Part shown: piece after piece, positions 14,488 through 27,594 of the stretch
How positions within the stretch are numbered: position 1 is the first letter of the stretch
How the letters are laid out: the number at the start of each line of letters is the position of its first letter
Assembly (NCBI GenBank): GCA_035582835.1
Contig: JAYKAV010003044.1
Location: 1,278,015-1,342,014, forward strand
Reading direction: 5' to 3'
DNA: 64,000 bases
Source: Phoebastria nigripes
Lineage: Eukaryota > Chordata > Aves > Procellariiformes > Diomedeidae
Position numbers and translations under genes: made by a program
The notes under the pieces: generated by a model
The model's database searches: none
What the model was told of the DNA's origin: nothing
The model's input: only the letters and a program-made list of their open reading frames with translations

Positions 14488-14605
14488 GGATTACTATCCC
14501 AATTTTACAGACAAGACTGAGACAAGAAATTAGGCGACATGCCCAAATCACACAGTCTCTGGCATTTAGAAATGGAGTTTCAAGCTCCTTAGGCCTAATC
14601 TTAAC
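14488..14605 (+). mobile_element. MIR/CORE-SINE-like relic
   Basis: The stretch reads TACTATCCCAATTTTACAGA, then an eroded GAGACAAGAAATTAGGCGAC and ATGCCCAAATCACACAG, followed by a GGCATTTAGAAATGGAG region. This is the order of the MIR core as known from mammals and other amniotes (cccattttacaga, gaggcacagag, aagtgacttgcccaaggtcacacag, ggcagagctggga). No tRNA-derived head is recognised, so it is a fragment. Confidence 0.7.
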
Positions 14606-17600
14606 AATAAGGCTGTCATTCCTCCTCAGATGCAAACACCTTTGACCCCAGTAAGCCCAGAATTATACACACATCAATTCAGACTTTGAAGCCTGGCTTA
14701 TCTCTCAGTAGTGTAACTGTCCCCTCCGCTATAACTAACAGAGCTATCTGAGTAAAAAACAAACAATCAAGGAAGAAAAAAGAAAAACAAAATCCCTACA
14801 GCTCAGGTCAGAATTAACTNTTTTATGTTTGCTATGTTCTACCTCCATCCTGGCAAAGCCCAAAGTGCTTTATAGTTTCTGCACATATTAGGAATCTATT
14901 AAACACTAACTGAAATGTGACCAACTTCAGAGAGGAACCACAGNAAGTATCTAACAACCCAAGGCAACCCTGCAGAAGAGGTAAGGGCAAACATTAAAGT
15001 AGCATTTCCATTTGATAGTGTTGGCTGCACTCGAGAATGCAGAATGTAATACTCCAGGCTTAAATCTGGTCATCAAACCAGGCTGAATACCAGTTACAAG
15101 CTTCTGACATACCACATGTGAAAAGTCAACTCTCTAATAGCTCGGGTTCATCAGAACATCATTCTGGGCCACCAACTCAGAAGAACAAGTGACACAATCC
15201 CTGCAGCCCCCTGGGTTTTTATTAAATGTCCCCCTTCAGAGTATTAAACCCACCCCTGGTTGACCTGTAATAGCAGGTAAAAAAAGTACTCCACATTGGT
15301 ATGGCACCAGCACCTGCACTGGCTGCCAAAGATGAGGCTTCAGAAAAGTCGCTTGGAGATTCCTGCTGCTGGAACATGTTTTCCAGCACCGGACATGTGG
15401 GTCCCCACAACTACCAGCCACACATCAGGGGTAGCCAGTGCTGGTTTATTGAACTGTGAAGCTCACTGAGAAAAAAAGAGTATGAGAAAGACCACAAGCA
15501 ACAGGGAATTAGGACAAATTCTTTTCAAAACTACAGATCAAGGCCAATTTGCTTAGCTGTTTCTGAACAGCAAGGCTATTTCCACAAAAAGATAAATACA
15601 TGTACTGTAAAGTTTATGTGGCCAGCCACTACCCCTGCAGCAGAGGTTAGAAAATGTGACATCTGGTTTCCAAAGGATCTGTGTGTGGCCATGCACCGTT
15701 GTAATTATAGCAACAATTTGTAGAGAACATGAATGTATTTTTTTGGCTTGAAGGATGACACTAAAGGCCTGGAAGAAAAAAAAAAAGACAACAAAAAAAG
15801 CAGGAAGCCCCACATGATGGAAGGCACTGACTTCCCTCCTTAGCACACAGCACAAGCTCCCAGATGCATGGAAACAAATTCAAAGTAACCCTCTGTGGTG
15901 AGGGTTACTGCATTGTACATGGACTGACTGACAGAATGTGCCCGTTCTGATGGGAGCAGCAGCTCAGAGATGAAGGTGTTTGCATATGTAAAGTGCCTGG
16001 ACTGCTTCCAGTCCTAGGAAAAAAGTGCGTGCACTAGGACACAGGAGGAACACCGTGTTCAGGCAAATTCTGCTGCCGTGTCTGACTTCTGGCATGGGGT
16101 GTATGTCCATGTCTACGCACACAGTGAGAAAGCACACCCCGTATCACTCTTGGNTCGTGCTTTGAGCACTCTCTTTTCACTGGCTGAAAGAAACAAAAAA
16201 TGACCAAGTGACTCAAGGGGACTTNGTGTTTTTTATTTCATTTGACTTGAGAAAAAAACAAATTCCTTCACCCTGAAAAATTTTTGAACCGTGAGTACCG
16301 CTCCCTTCAGCACTGATTGTCCACAAATGCTTTCCTCACGGAAGCAACGCACACACGAAGTCACGGCAAGCCAGCCGAGCAGCCTGAGGAACTCAGTCCA
16401 CCACTACTCACTCTCTGCATTCTTTGGATAGCAGGATAATGAAAGGAAGAACTTTCCAAGTATTTATTGCTGCTTCCCATACAAGTTTCTCAAAATTATT
16501 TTTCAAATTGTATAGGGCAAAGTTCTGCCCCAGAAAAGGCAAAGAAAATGAAAACTGAAATGGAACAACTGCGGTTACTTACTCACTCAAGTACAGACTA
16601 TGGCTCACAGATCTTCCCACCCAGTCCCAACAAAAACTTCCTAAATCCTCCCAGAAGTTTGAATCACTNTCTCCTTTCCTTTCCTTCCTGTACTAGATGC
16701 TAGAATGTGCCTCTTCAAAGGAAACTAATTCTTGGATTCACTGATGGGCTTGGTTTCATGCAAAAAGTGCTGGAGCTCCCTGTTCTGGCAGTAAGCATTG
16801 TGAAAGGCCTGTCTCAAAAAGGAAACGCATATTTGGCCTTCCATTCTGTAACATTCAAACCTGGAACCCAAAATAAACTGCTGCTTCTCTCTCCCTTTCT
16901 TCATATCAACTAATACAATCAACTAGTACTGTTTTCATATCAGATCATAAATAACTGCCTGCTGGGATTCACATGAATGAAGCAGCTGTAAACTGACTCT
17001 TAAGAATAGCATCTTCATTCCTGACAAAAAGAAACTATCACATTTGTACTTCAGAGTTATCTGACTAAAGGCAAGGTCCTTTTTTTTTTTCAATAGGGAC
17101 ACATTGAAAATGTTACTGTCTTATCATGGCAGCTGTACACAGCTATCAGTAATAATAGTGATGGCTGGACTGGACTATGCCTGCTCTGTTTAACGCCAGG
17201 AAGCACAGGGCAGGTTTTAAGAAGTATGCAGAGGATGTAATGGAGCCTCTAATGTGTTTAGGTTTCTCCAGCGGAATCTAGTTTTATCAGAAAACAAAGG
17301 TCCTGATGGGATTATCAGTAGAAAGAAACCCAGAACCTGTCTAGTTAGGAAAGGGGCTGTGGAGATTGTTATGTCAAGGTGCAACAGCTTCCTTCCAGGC
17401 AAAACTGAAAGCTGCTTCTGTAAATTAGTCTCCTCCACCAAATTAACTGGAATTCTGTGCCCACATGTAAGATTTTTAGCACAAATAATCGGTGCTTGCC
17501 TCATGCTGATGCCTTGTAGAAAGGAAAAAGAAATTAAGATGTCTCTCTAGCACACTGAAGTTGCTCTACATGAGGTACCAGTATCTTAGCAAAATAAAAT

Positions 17601-20559
17601 GTTACTTTCAAGCAGCTTAGTAAGAAGCGTACAAGTTCATCCCTGTTACACATTCGAGTGCTGCAACGCACTGCCCATCATGATGAATCAAATAAATGTC
17701 TAAAGCTTACAAGCACTGCACACCTTCAATATCACTGTTCCATCTTCAGCTAATTAGTCCTCACAATACACAGAATTAGAGCAAAAGGTGGGGTGGGAGC
17801 AGCAAGGGGGAAATAGGAACCGAAAGTGTCAGAAACTTTTTCACAGGCAGATAAGAAGATTGCCATTTAGAAAGTAGTAATTATTTGTGAACTTGATCCT
17901 TGTCTCGTTATTTTTTTGTTACATGGTTAATAAAACAATTACAATAATTATTTAAATTCAAATACCAGCCTGTATAACATAAAAATGAGCCATGTCAATC
18001 TGTTAGTCTCAGCTCTGCTCAANGCAGCTGTACAATAGGAAAATATCAAGGTGAAGCCATAAAAATCAAAGCTGGTGCCTTCTGAATCTCTCAAAGGTCA
18101 GTGCGGACAATACAGATCACTAAAGAGTTTCACAAAATCCAGATTTACATCCTGGTTAAGGTATTACAATACACTCAAAATAGTGTTTGGATTCAAGGGC
18201 TCTTGATGAGACCATGAAATAAATACAACATAGGTATTTTAAACAGAGACCACAACAGTGATGAAAAACACAGACAATTTTTTTTATTTGCCTTCCATAT
18301 CCCTGCAGACTTGCACTGTTCTCTCCCCACTCCTTTCTCTTTCTCGCCCCTTTGTCACATCGTTGGCATCCTCCAGCAGTTCTCAAGGATTACGCTCTTC
18401 ACGTGGTAAGATATATNATACAAATCTGTTCCTCTTACACAAGCAATACACAGGAATACTACTACAATCATTAAAAAACAATTGCTACTGCTGTTGGGTG
18501 ACACTTTGTTTTGTTAAGGATGTGGAGGGGCTGTTCATCAACAGCCTGAGCCTCTATCTCCAGCACAACATTAACCTTAGTCCTCCTAATATCTGTGCTG
18601 TAACAAAGGGTGCCTGGTTTTATCGATTGGTTCCCAAAACGGTTATAGATGGATCAGAGCAGTATTCCACCTCCCTACAGCTATCTGGGGTCTCTGTCTT
18701 CAGACAGAAGCAGAGGATGAGACCATCCACTTTGCTGCCGCTGAACACAGCCCTCCTCCCTTTTCTCTCCCGTGCCCCCCTTCTGCTGTACCCTACCATC
18801 CCCTCACCTCCCCCACAAGCACCAACTAAAAAAGGGAAAGAATGAGAAAGTGAGTACTCTCTAGCTGGCACTGCAGACAATGTATGTCTTGTGTGAGTAA
18901 TTTAGCACTATGGCCAGTCAATCTGGTTTCTGGGCCCAATGCCCTGACCCTCTTTAGAGCTGCTCTCTCTCTCCAGCACAGTGTGAAACATTTCCTTTCA
19001 CAGCACTGACACTTTGCAGATTGAGACGTCAGGCCTGTCCAACTGCAGCAAATTAGCAATTTTTCTTTTACTAATTGGAAATAAAAATGTTTGCTAAGGG
19101 AATAATTTGTAGGAATGCAGTGTTAGGTTTCCGGCTTTTTATAAGGATGCTTTAAACTTTATACATGTGCACTTTCCTTCTGTTTTGATGCCTTGCACTG
19201 TAAATTTTAATAGGTTACTCGACTGTTAACTTTACAGTCTCAGCCTTCCAAAGGATTAAATGAAGTTTTTAATTTATCTTCCTCTCCAAGGCAGCAGGGT
19301 CTTCTTAAAGTAGTGCCTAGCACAGCTTGCCCACTTCTCAGTAGGCAAAGAAAAGGAACACAACCTCAAAGGGTTAAAAACATACATGGCTACGTGGCAT
19401 CTGGATGAACCTTGGGCAGGCGATTTGTTTGCAAAGCCTTCAGTTCACAGCTCTCCAAAGTTCCCTATGAGCATGGTGGGGAGAGATGGGTAGCAGATTC
19501 GGGAATGCTTTTCAGCGTTAACCTGCCACAAATGGGCAATTTCGTAATTTTGAATCCACATATTAGCGCAGTAGTTGCACTCCGAACAAACACAAAGCGT
19601 AACAACCGGCTTATATCTCTCTGCTGGTAAGGAAGAGGGGCAAGGAGGCTCTTCTCTCCCATTTTTTCAGCTTATTTGCACTAATGCAGCTTTGCCCATT
19701 CAATGAGGAAATAGTAATACTTTGGGCAGGGTTTGGTGGTGAGGTGTCTGGATTTTTAAACTCCTCTCCCATGCAAAAGTGGACTGGGGACAGTTTGATC
19801 TATTTGATCCTAGAAGTCACTGCAGTTAAGAAATAGCATGCAAATGGCAGTCAATAAAGACTTCTTCAAATAAAAAAAGTTCTTCAAGAAAGTGGGATCA
19901 GGAAAGAGCCTCCTATAATCTAGAAAAACCTGCTAAGAAACTAGAAATGAAAACAAAATGCCCTTTTGCTGAAATACAGTATTTTAGTTTAACATGTCTC
20001 TCTAATTCTTAAGGCATGGAATGTCTTCCTGCAAACTGCACTCAAGCAGTAGTACATTAGCTCTTATAACAATGCCAGCACATAAAGAGTTACTGTTCTT
20101 TCCCTCTACACCCCCCCCATAAAGCATTTGACAGCCATGCCTAATAATTCTTTCTGGTGTGGTTTTTCTTTTTCTTGATGTCTTTATGTGAATATGAAGC
20201 CAGAGTGAAAGGCTTTGGGTGACCCCCGTGAGAGAGAAAAAGTATGAACTACAGAGAAAAAGAGTGAGATATAGACTCCCTGCCGAGACATAGGCATCTT
20301 CTCTGGCAGCTCACAACTTGGCTTCAGAGGGCCTTTGTAAAGGAAAAAGGACTCTTCTTCACTCAGGCTGTGACAATAGGTGTTTTGTCAGAGAGGGACA
20401 GGATAAAAAGCAGGGGGTGGGAGGCGAGATCATCATCGGCAAGGGGCTAGCCTTTGGGGCCTGCAGATGTTGGAAGGAGGATGATTTATTGCTCCAGTGT
20501 CCTCAGTGGCATTTGGCTACCTTCCCAGACCCCACTATTGGTGGCTGGGTGGGAGGAGG

Positions 20560-20710
20560 GAGCGCTGCACAACAAGGCATCTCCGTACCTTCTATGGGCA
20601 AAGCGTGCTGGGGGCTGCGGTGGGAGGGAGCCAGCCGCTGCCCGTGCTGCCGCAGAGAGCGGCCAAGACAGACCCGCTTGCGGGACCCAGCCTTGCCCTG
20701 AAACAGCCAT
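20560..20710. other. CpG-enriched GC-rich patch
   Basis: About ten CpG dinucleotides fall in 150 bases (for example in GAGCGCTGC, CAGCCGCTGCC, GAGCGGCC, CTTGCGGG), while the flanking intron is AT-rich and CpG-poor. It is too short for a classical CpG island. Overlapping open frames on both strands result from the low stop-codon density of GC-rich DNA. An enhancer, an unmarked promoter or simple GC drift are all possible. Confidence 0.5.
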
Positions 20711-21869
20711 GGAGGGAACGGATCGTACAGCAATTATTTCTAAACCACTCTAANGCGAGGAATTAAAGGAAGTTATTTTTTACTCCTCAGCCTGGAAAGG
20801 CCTAGCAGAAAAAAGAGGCGCAATGGTTACCTATAAATTACAGGCACTGACAATCAAGTCCTATGACAACTTTGTGCTGAGAATAACCAGACCCAATTAA
20901 GCCATCTTCATCCGAAACTTGAAACTGAGAAGCTTGGGGGTGTTTTTGTGGGTGTGAATGCGCAGGGGATTATCCTTCCCACAGCTCCTATTACCAACTA
21001 GTATAACTTAGGCTACTTCTGCATGGCCGTATCTTTGCCCATTCATTAACAGAGGAGCGAGTAGAGCTGAGGTGCAAAGCTTTCTGCTGTAGGACAAGTA
21101 GGCTCTGCATCTGGCTGGCTGATCCCAAAGACAATTTGGTTTGGTGTGTGAATGGGAGGGAGGGATCCGATGCCTGTTTCTTGCTCAGAAACAACAGAAA
21201 GGCTTGGAAGCAGTGAAGGAGGATTTATGCAAATCAGCTGAGAAAAGGAACCAATATTTTGGATGTCTCTCCATACCCCAAAAAATCTCAGAACCGTTTG
21301 AAGTTTGCCCACTGCTCCATATATCCAGCATATTGCAAAGTATCCCAGATCACTGAGCCAGGAAGTTCTGGATAATTTCCAAGAAAAAGGAATCACAGCC
21401 TAGCAAGAAATACACACCAAGACAGTATATTGCCAGGAGTTTGATTTAGGACTTTTGCTCCAGCTCCTTTCCTCTTTTCATACACAGTTTTCCACCACAC
21501 TTTCTATATAAATACTGTATCCTATGGCTGACAGCCTCTTTTAGTACATTTATCCATCAGTGGATTTACTAAAAATGTTTTCTGTTGAAACAAGGGCACA
21601 TGCTTCACCTCAGCAAAAGACAAATCGAGAGACAGTATTAAAATACAAAACCAGTAAATCCTAGACAAGATAGAGTCATTTTGTACAGAAATTGCTAGGT
21701 GGAAAAACTAAAAAACTAGGAGACAAAATGCAAAAGTGGAAAGTGACTGAAAAAGGCATGAAGGAAAACCTACAAAATTCCCGAGATGAGTGCCACAATA
21801 ACAATGCTTAACAAAAACCCACTACTGAAGAGTGCTATTAGTTTCAATTGCCAAGACCCAATAGCACCT

Positions 21870-22085
21870 ATTATGAGGGAAATCTCAAAATGCTTTACTA
21901 AGTTCCAGACACACTTTTCTGCATGTACTCAAAACTGTTATATCCATTTACAGAAGGAAGTGAAGCATTCAGAGTATAAGTGACATGTCCAAGGTCACAC
22001 ACAGAGTCAACTGCAGAGTCAACAGAGGAGTAACTAGATCTTTGCTAAAATCCCTTGGCTTTGACTGCTAGACAATGGCTCCCCC
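21870..22085 (+). mobile_element. MIR/CORE-SINE-like relic (MIR1_Amn type)
   Basis: A fuller copy than the one near 14.5 kb. It starts with AAATCTCAAAATGCTTTACT, passes through CCATTTACAGAAGGAAGTGA, GCATTCAGAGTATAAGTGAC and ATGTCCAAGGTCACACACAG, and ends near GACTGCTAGACAATGGCTCC. The order matches MIR-type elements of amniotes, including the ...TCTCAAAGTGCTTTAC... lead and the ...CACTAGACCA... tail. A short internal duplication (AGAGTCAAC twice, near 22003 and 22015) follows the core. Confidence 0.75.
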
Positions 22086-23479
22086 TCCCACATAATCAAC
22101 CAGTTATGGAAAGGCATAAATGTGTATTTGCAGGGCTAAATATGTTCACTTGAGAATAAAAATGTTTGCATGATTATCTATAAATTATATGACATTATCC
22201 AGACCTCTCTGGTTTGGAAGTTGGATAGAAATTTGATGAATTACAAGCAAGACACAAATGTCATAAGAGAAGCTTTGCTTTGACTACTTCTCTTGGTCTC
22301 TGCAAAAAAGTAAGAATTGCAGAGATATAGCAAAACACCACAATTCCCTCAGATCTGAGTTTTCCAAAACCTCTCAAGTTATTATTGTTATTCCTGATAT
22401 TAGACTGTTTATCACTATTGGCATTTAATGTTCTACTGCTCATCTTGCCACAAACTGAGGTTTTCTAAAGTAAGGCAGTGACCACAAAGTTTGAGCAAAA
22501 AAGTCTATCTAAAAGGCAAAAGAAATGTCGCCTGGACTTTCACAGACTCAGGTCTCAAATGTCTCACATTTTCTGATGAAATTATTAATGCTACTCTATG
22601 AAAGTCTTACATAGTTTGTACACCTTAGGAGCTGTAGTTAAAATAATCAAGTTGCTTTTTTCTTCATTTCCATTTTTTGAGACTGTTTGCATGTGTTCAT
22701 ATATATACAGATCCTCCTTATTTGAGTGCAGCAAATCCTGTGCACTGCATGGTGTCAAGCTCTCTGGCTCCTGAAGGATGTCATGGTACTGGAAGTAGAA
22801 TATATGTCAAACTACGCTGTAAGGGAACACGCTGTTAAAAGCTGGCTTTGTCTATTTTTTTTATTTTTTTTTAATAGGCAGTGTTTGGACTACAGACATG
22901 GATAATACTGCATCTTTAATGCTTTGCAACAAATTGCCACATCAGCACTAAATACCTCCACTTAATTTTTCATTTGGATACGATGAAACATTTTTTCCCA
23001 TGGAAGGAAAAGTCTGGTCTTTGTGATCGTGGCACTGCCAGCCCAAGTTACAGTAAAGGTTAATCACAAACAAGAGACAAGTAAAGTAGACAAAGAGCAT
23101 CATACACTTCACTTTTCAATGGATGTTTTCATAAATGTATGAATAATTTAAATTATCATTGCCGAGTATTTATTCGAGTGTTTCAGGGGAAAAAAATGCC
23201 TCCTCTTTTTTTTCCCCCTCCTTGATTCTTTTCATTTCTGTCTCATCTCTTTTATGTGCTGCATCGGCTGTTTTCTTGCCATCTGAATCAGTTTTTTGGA
23301 ACAATGGGATGTATGAGGGCTGAGGGGGCAGTTGAAGAATACAGCCCTTGTTGTACACTCTGTGACTTGACATTGATTAATGAGGGTGCGGACATGGGCA
23401 GAATTTGATAGAGAGAGAAGGGGAAATTGGAGGACCTGAGGGCACCAGAAGGAGGAGGGCAAGGAGATGACAGAGAGAA

Positions 23480-23580
23480 GACTAGAACGATGCCAGTGAC
23501 TCCGCGCAGTTTGTGGAAACAGCGAGCGGTGGAAGTCACACCACTCAGGGCCATCGACCGTGAGAGATCCGACATAGCTG
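23480..23580. other. CpG-enriched patch
   Basis: Roughly eight CpGs lie in 100 bases, including CTCCGCGCAG, CAGCGAGCGGTGG, ATCGACCGTG and ATCCGACAT. The surroundings are AT-rich. No splice-bounded coding frame was recognised. Confidence 0.45.
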
Positions 23581-25079
23581 GAGAGGCTTCTTGAATCCCG
23601 AGAAAGACCTAGCAGTGACAGTGGGGCGTTTCAGAGAGTATCACACCTCTCTCCAGGTTCATCCTGCACGTCAAGACTCGTCNTGTCAACATTACCCTTT
23701 CCTTCGTGTGAACATTTGCCCCCAAAAATATAGGCAGAAAAAGCTTTGTTGCTTCCTCTATTCTTTCACACGTACCTCAGTCTCCACCCTGTTGGTTTAC
23801 TTTCAAAACCTAAATACGCTGCAGTTTGTAACCTTTTCTGCAGGAGTCTGCAACACAACTGTGCTTAAAAAGAACATTCAGATCAAGGCTTTCTGGATGT
23901 TAGGGGAGGGCTAGGTTGGTACCACTTTGGAGAGAGAAGACAGTTTTCCAAATCCTATTATTTCAGTAGGATGTCTTTCATTTTCTCATGCAAATAAATC
24001 AGAAGTACTGCTGCTGGTCAGAAAAGAGTAATGTTCATACACTGAAAAGCCAGAGATGTTTTTGGTTGGCTGAATGTTTGGGGGATGTGGTGTGGCGTTT
24101 TTTTATTTTATTTTTTTAAGAAACCCACCTTCCCCACGATGAAGCATAGGCCTACGATGTGCTTAATCACTCGGTGAAGTTGTGGGAGAAGAACAACATG
24201 TTTCTCGAGTCTTGCTGGGTGGTTCAGGTTTAATGAAGCTTGAAGCATACAGTCACCAGGTTTTCTTTAGTTGTATTAAATTGGAAAAAAATTAAGTGTA
24301 TAATAGAAAAATTCAAAAAGCAGAANAATGAAAAATGACTGCAACCCCTTAAGATCCCATAAAATTTTTTTTGCATACAGAATCTTCAGATTTCTTTTGA
24401 TAATGTAGCAGAAAAAAGCACTTAAATATGATTAAACAGAATTTGAAATTTGTTGCTTCAAACTTAGTATCATTCTTATCTGTTTTTTCACTGAGGTGCC
24501 AGTATACTTGTTCTTATCATATGTGTTCTACACTACCAACAAAAAGCTTAAGTCTAAAAAAATCTTACATCTAAGATACATTGGATTTAATTGTTCTGTA
24601 AGTTATGCGTAACGTTTCTGGAAGGAGGGAGATACGAAAAGACCGGTTTGACCACGTGGAAACATTAGTCTCAAAATACAAGACTGCAAAATAACTATTT
24701 TCCTTAGGTGTGACAAATGAGTTGGAGAACAAATTTTACATGTCTGTTTAGCACTTCAGACTGGGGCCGTTCCCCACACGAGGCATAGTATTGCCTAGAG
24801 GAATGGGCTGGGTCTCCATTTTGTGGAATCGCAATTGTAGATGAATTGAAAACACTATCCTAAGTAAAATCAAGGAATTCCTCACAGTGTTAAATAACCC
24901 AATACAAATTATAAGGTGGCAAATAACAAATGCCGGGCATGCCATCTGCCCTAGGATTACAGATAGACGGCAAAGACACGGAAGCCCCGAGGTGGCATTC
25001 CAGTTGGCCCACAGTCATTTCTCTGCAAAAGAACGTGCTGCTGCTCAGAANCACTGTGCCCAAAGAGGCTGGCCAAGGA

Positions 25080-25260
25080 GCCTGAGGCAGAAGGGTCGAC
25101 AGCCGTGACTCCTCCCCACCCCGCTCCAGGACTGGCCGCGGGTCCCTCCTGCTCCCAGGTCTCCAGGGCTCTGGGCTGNGCACCACTGATCTGGGAACCG
25201 CACACGGTGAGACATTGGATGATGAGGTTAAACACGATGAGCGCATCAACACAGCGTGAG
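25080..25260. other. CpG-enriched GC-rich patch
   Basis: The stretch contains GGTCGACAGCCGTG, CCCCGCTCC, GGCCGCGGG, ACCGCACACGG and GAGCGCATC, giving about eleven CpGs in 180 bases, and includes one N. Flanking sequence is ordinary intron. The open frames overlapping it have no recognisable domain. Confidence 0.45.
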
Positions 25261-26871
25261 ATATAAGCAGACAGCTGTCACACGTCTCTTTCTAGTATTT
25301 GGAGGATAGATTAAGTGTTCGCTAATTCTGCTGTTTCAAGGTGCAACTGAATAGCATTCATTTGAACTAGTAATTTTTAGGCCTGTCTTGTTGGATCCTG
25401 CCCTCTGCAAAGAAAGATCAAGCCTGCTGGCTCAGAACTGAAACGGTCACCAAAGTGCTCAAAAGCTATCTGAAAGCTTTACACTTATCTGTGTGATGTT
25501 CAGTTAGCTTCCTCGAATGGGCTTCATCAAATGAGGTGACGCATCAAGAACATGGTAGCCACCAAGTGAAAACCTGCTGCTTTAGGAGTGAAATACAGNA
25601 CGTTTTGTACAGCAGTAAAGACAGACAGGACCTACAGTACNTCTTGGAATTACTACTATTAAAAACATCAATAGCAGTATCTTACTAGTCAGAAATCTTT
25701 ACAGAAACCACTCTTGATGAAACCTGGAAACAAAGCTGCAGTTTCAGTAATTTCAGTCAGAGAGAGAGAATCCACCCCAAACCAGCAAAAGCCCAGTTCC
25801 CAGACTCAAATTCAAATTGTTTTGCCTTTCTCCACCNCCCCAGATAAATTCGATATCTGCCAGACTACTGACTGTTCATGTGCTAATCTGACTCAGACTC
25901 TCATTCATGGCTGTTCTCTTTTGCATAAAACATTAAATGTTCATTTAAGGGGACAGTTGTCCCTACACCCTATGCGAGAGCTCTCACTACCAGCCTGCTG
26001 GCCACTCTAAGCATGTCTCATTTTCCATTCACGTGGGGGAGAGCAAAAGATCCTGGTTTTGCTGGCGTGTATATAAAAGGAACGCAGAAAAGTTTCACAG
26101 ATGAGTACAGACTCCCCTCCCTGTCCCTCATCTGCCGTGACCACCACCAGCCAGCCACCAGCTTTAACGCCTCACCCAAAGAGCAACACGAAAATACTGT
26201 AAGTGGATGTGGATATCGGTTGCCTCCTGGCTGTTAGAGGCACGCACCCTGTTTTGAGCACCAGTGATTTCTGCGTGCAGAGACAAAAACAGCCTCCCGT
26301 CCCTGAACATCTGGCTGAGCGCAATGTCTTAGACTTTTTCACTGCGGCAGAGTCTTCCAGTGTTTCCCTTTCTCTCTCTCCTCTCTGCATCCAAGACAAG
26401 CAGTCCAGTGATCACCTGCAATGGCAGCCACAGAGGGTGACCTGAGCCCTAGAGCTACTGCTGGAACAAATGAGAGAGCTTAACTAGAGCAAGACTGGCA
26501 TAAAAAGGAAAGAGAAAAAAAGGGAGGAACAAAGATTCCGTCCAATTTGCTCTTTTCGGCATTGTAAAAACTGGCCTGTTTCCCAGTATATCACTCTGCC
26601 ATTGAATAAGGTCAATTGCAGAGCAGTTCTTCAGTCATCCTGATGGGTTTTCATGAGAAAGTGAATGGAGTGCAAATTAGCCAAAGTCGTCACAAGCTTT
26701 TTTACTGTCACTCTAAGCCTGACAGTCCAAAGGAAAATGAGGATTAATAAATCTAACGAACTTTCTCTATTATCCAAGCCAGGTTAGGAAACTATTTATT
26801 GTCTCTCTTTTTCTGTGTTTCATCCATTTTGCCTACTGTGGTGAAGCATTTCAAGAAGAAAGAAACAACAG

Positions 26872-26906
26872 ACGCATGCACACACACGCTTGCACGCACA
26901 CACAGA
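26872..26906 (+). repeat. Interrupted (CA)n repeat
   Basis: GCATGCACACACACGC is followed by TTGCACGCACACACAGAG, an imperfect CA repeat. An open frame starting here (26876) begins with alternating His/Thr codons from the repeat and is not a gene. Confidence 0.8.
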
Positions 26907-27464
26907 GCTTAACCTCTCCAAATCTGCTAGACAGAGCCATAGACATACCAGAAAATAAAGGCACTGGCATCATGCAAGCAAATCAAGATTTTAAAATAAT
27001 TCTACCTTGTACATACCATATAGTTTTATATGAACCCTTACAGCTGCTGATTTCCATTAACTAATATGTGTTCAATGTGCTAAACATACATGTTTTATGG
27101 GAGAAAGAATAATGACTGCTAGCAAGTCTCAAAATTACCTTTTTTTAAGAGCAAAAAATTGGTTTCAAGTTAAGGGGGAAATTTTTTTAACAATTATATC
27201 CATATGTGTGAAGTAGGTTTTAGTGTAGTTACAGATTTGGGTTTTTTTAATAGAATAAGGCATTTCAGTAGCTACTAGAATGCAAATTGTTACTAATTTA
27301 TTAAAATCATTTGTATTTGGATAGCTTTTGGAAAACTAACTTAACTAAGAGAGAATTGCCTGAAACATTCTCAGAGACCAGGAGGTCACACCAAGCCTAT
27401 CACAGAAGTGATGCAAAAGACCTCTAGGAACCATTTAGCATTTTTTGTTTGGGAGGTTTCATTA

Positions 27465-27500
27465 TGTGTGTGTGTATATACATATATATGTATGTATTTA
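27465..27500 (+). repeat. Compound (GT)n(TA)n microsatellite
   Basis: GTGTGTGTGTATATACATATATATGTATGT-type alternating purine-pyrimidine sequence about 35 bases long. It sits about 95 bases before the MIR-like relic that starts near 27595. Confidence 0.85.
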
Positions 27501-27594
27501 AGTCTAGCATAATGTAAATCTGTCCAACTGTAAAGTTGGACAAAATGTTATCCCATGTAATTTGCAATGCATTGTATTGGTACAGTAGTTTTCA

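Noticed and set aside
18258..18845. Longest open frame in the window, 195 codons on the plus strand
   Set aside because: The peptide is low in complexity at its end (proline, leucine and serine rich), has no recognisable domain, includes an N and has no supported splice sites. It lies antisense to PRDM16 in an intron. One such frame in 64 kb of intron is plausible by chance.
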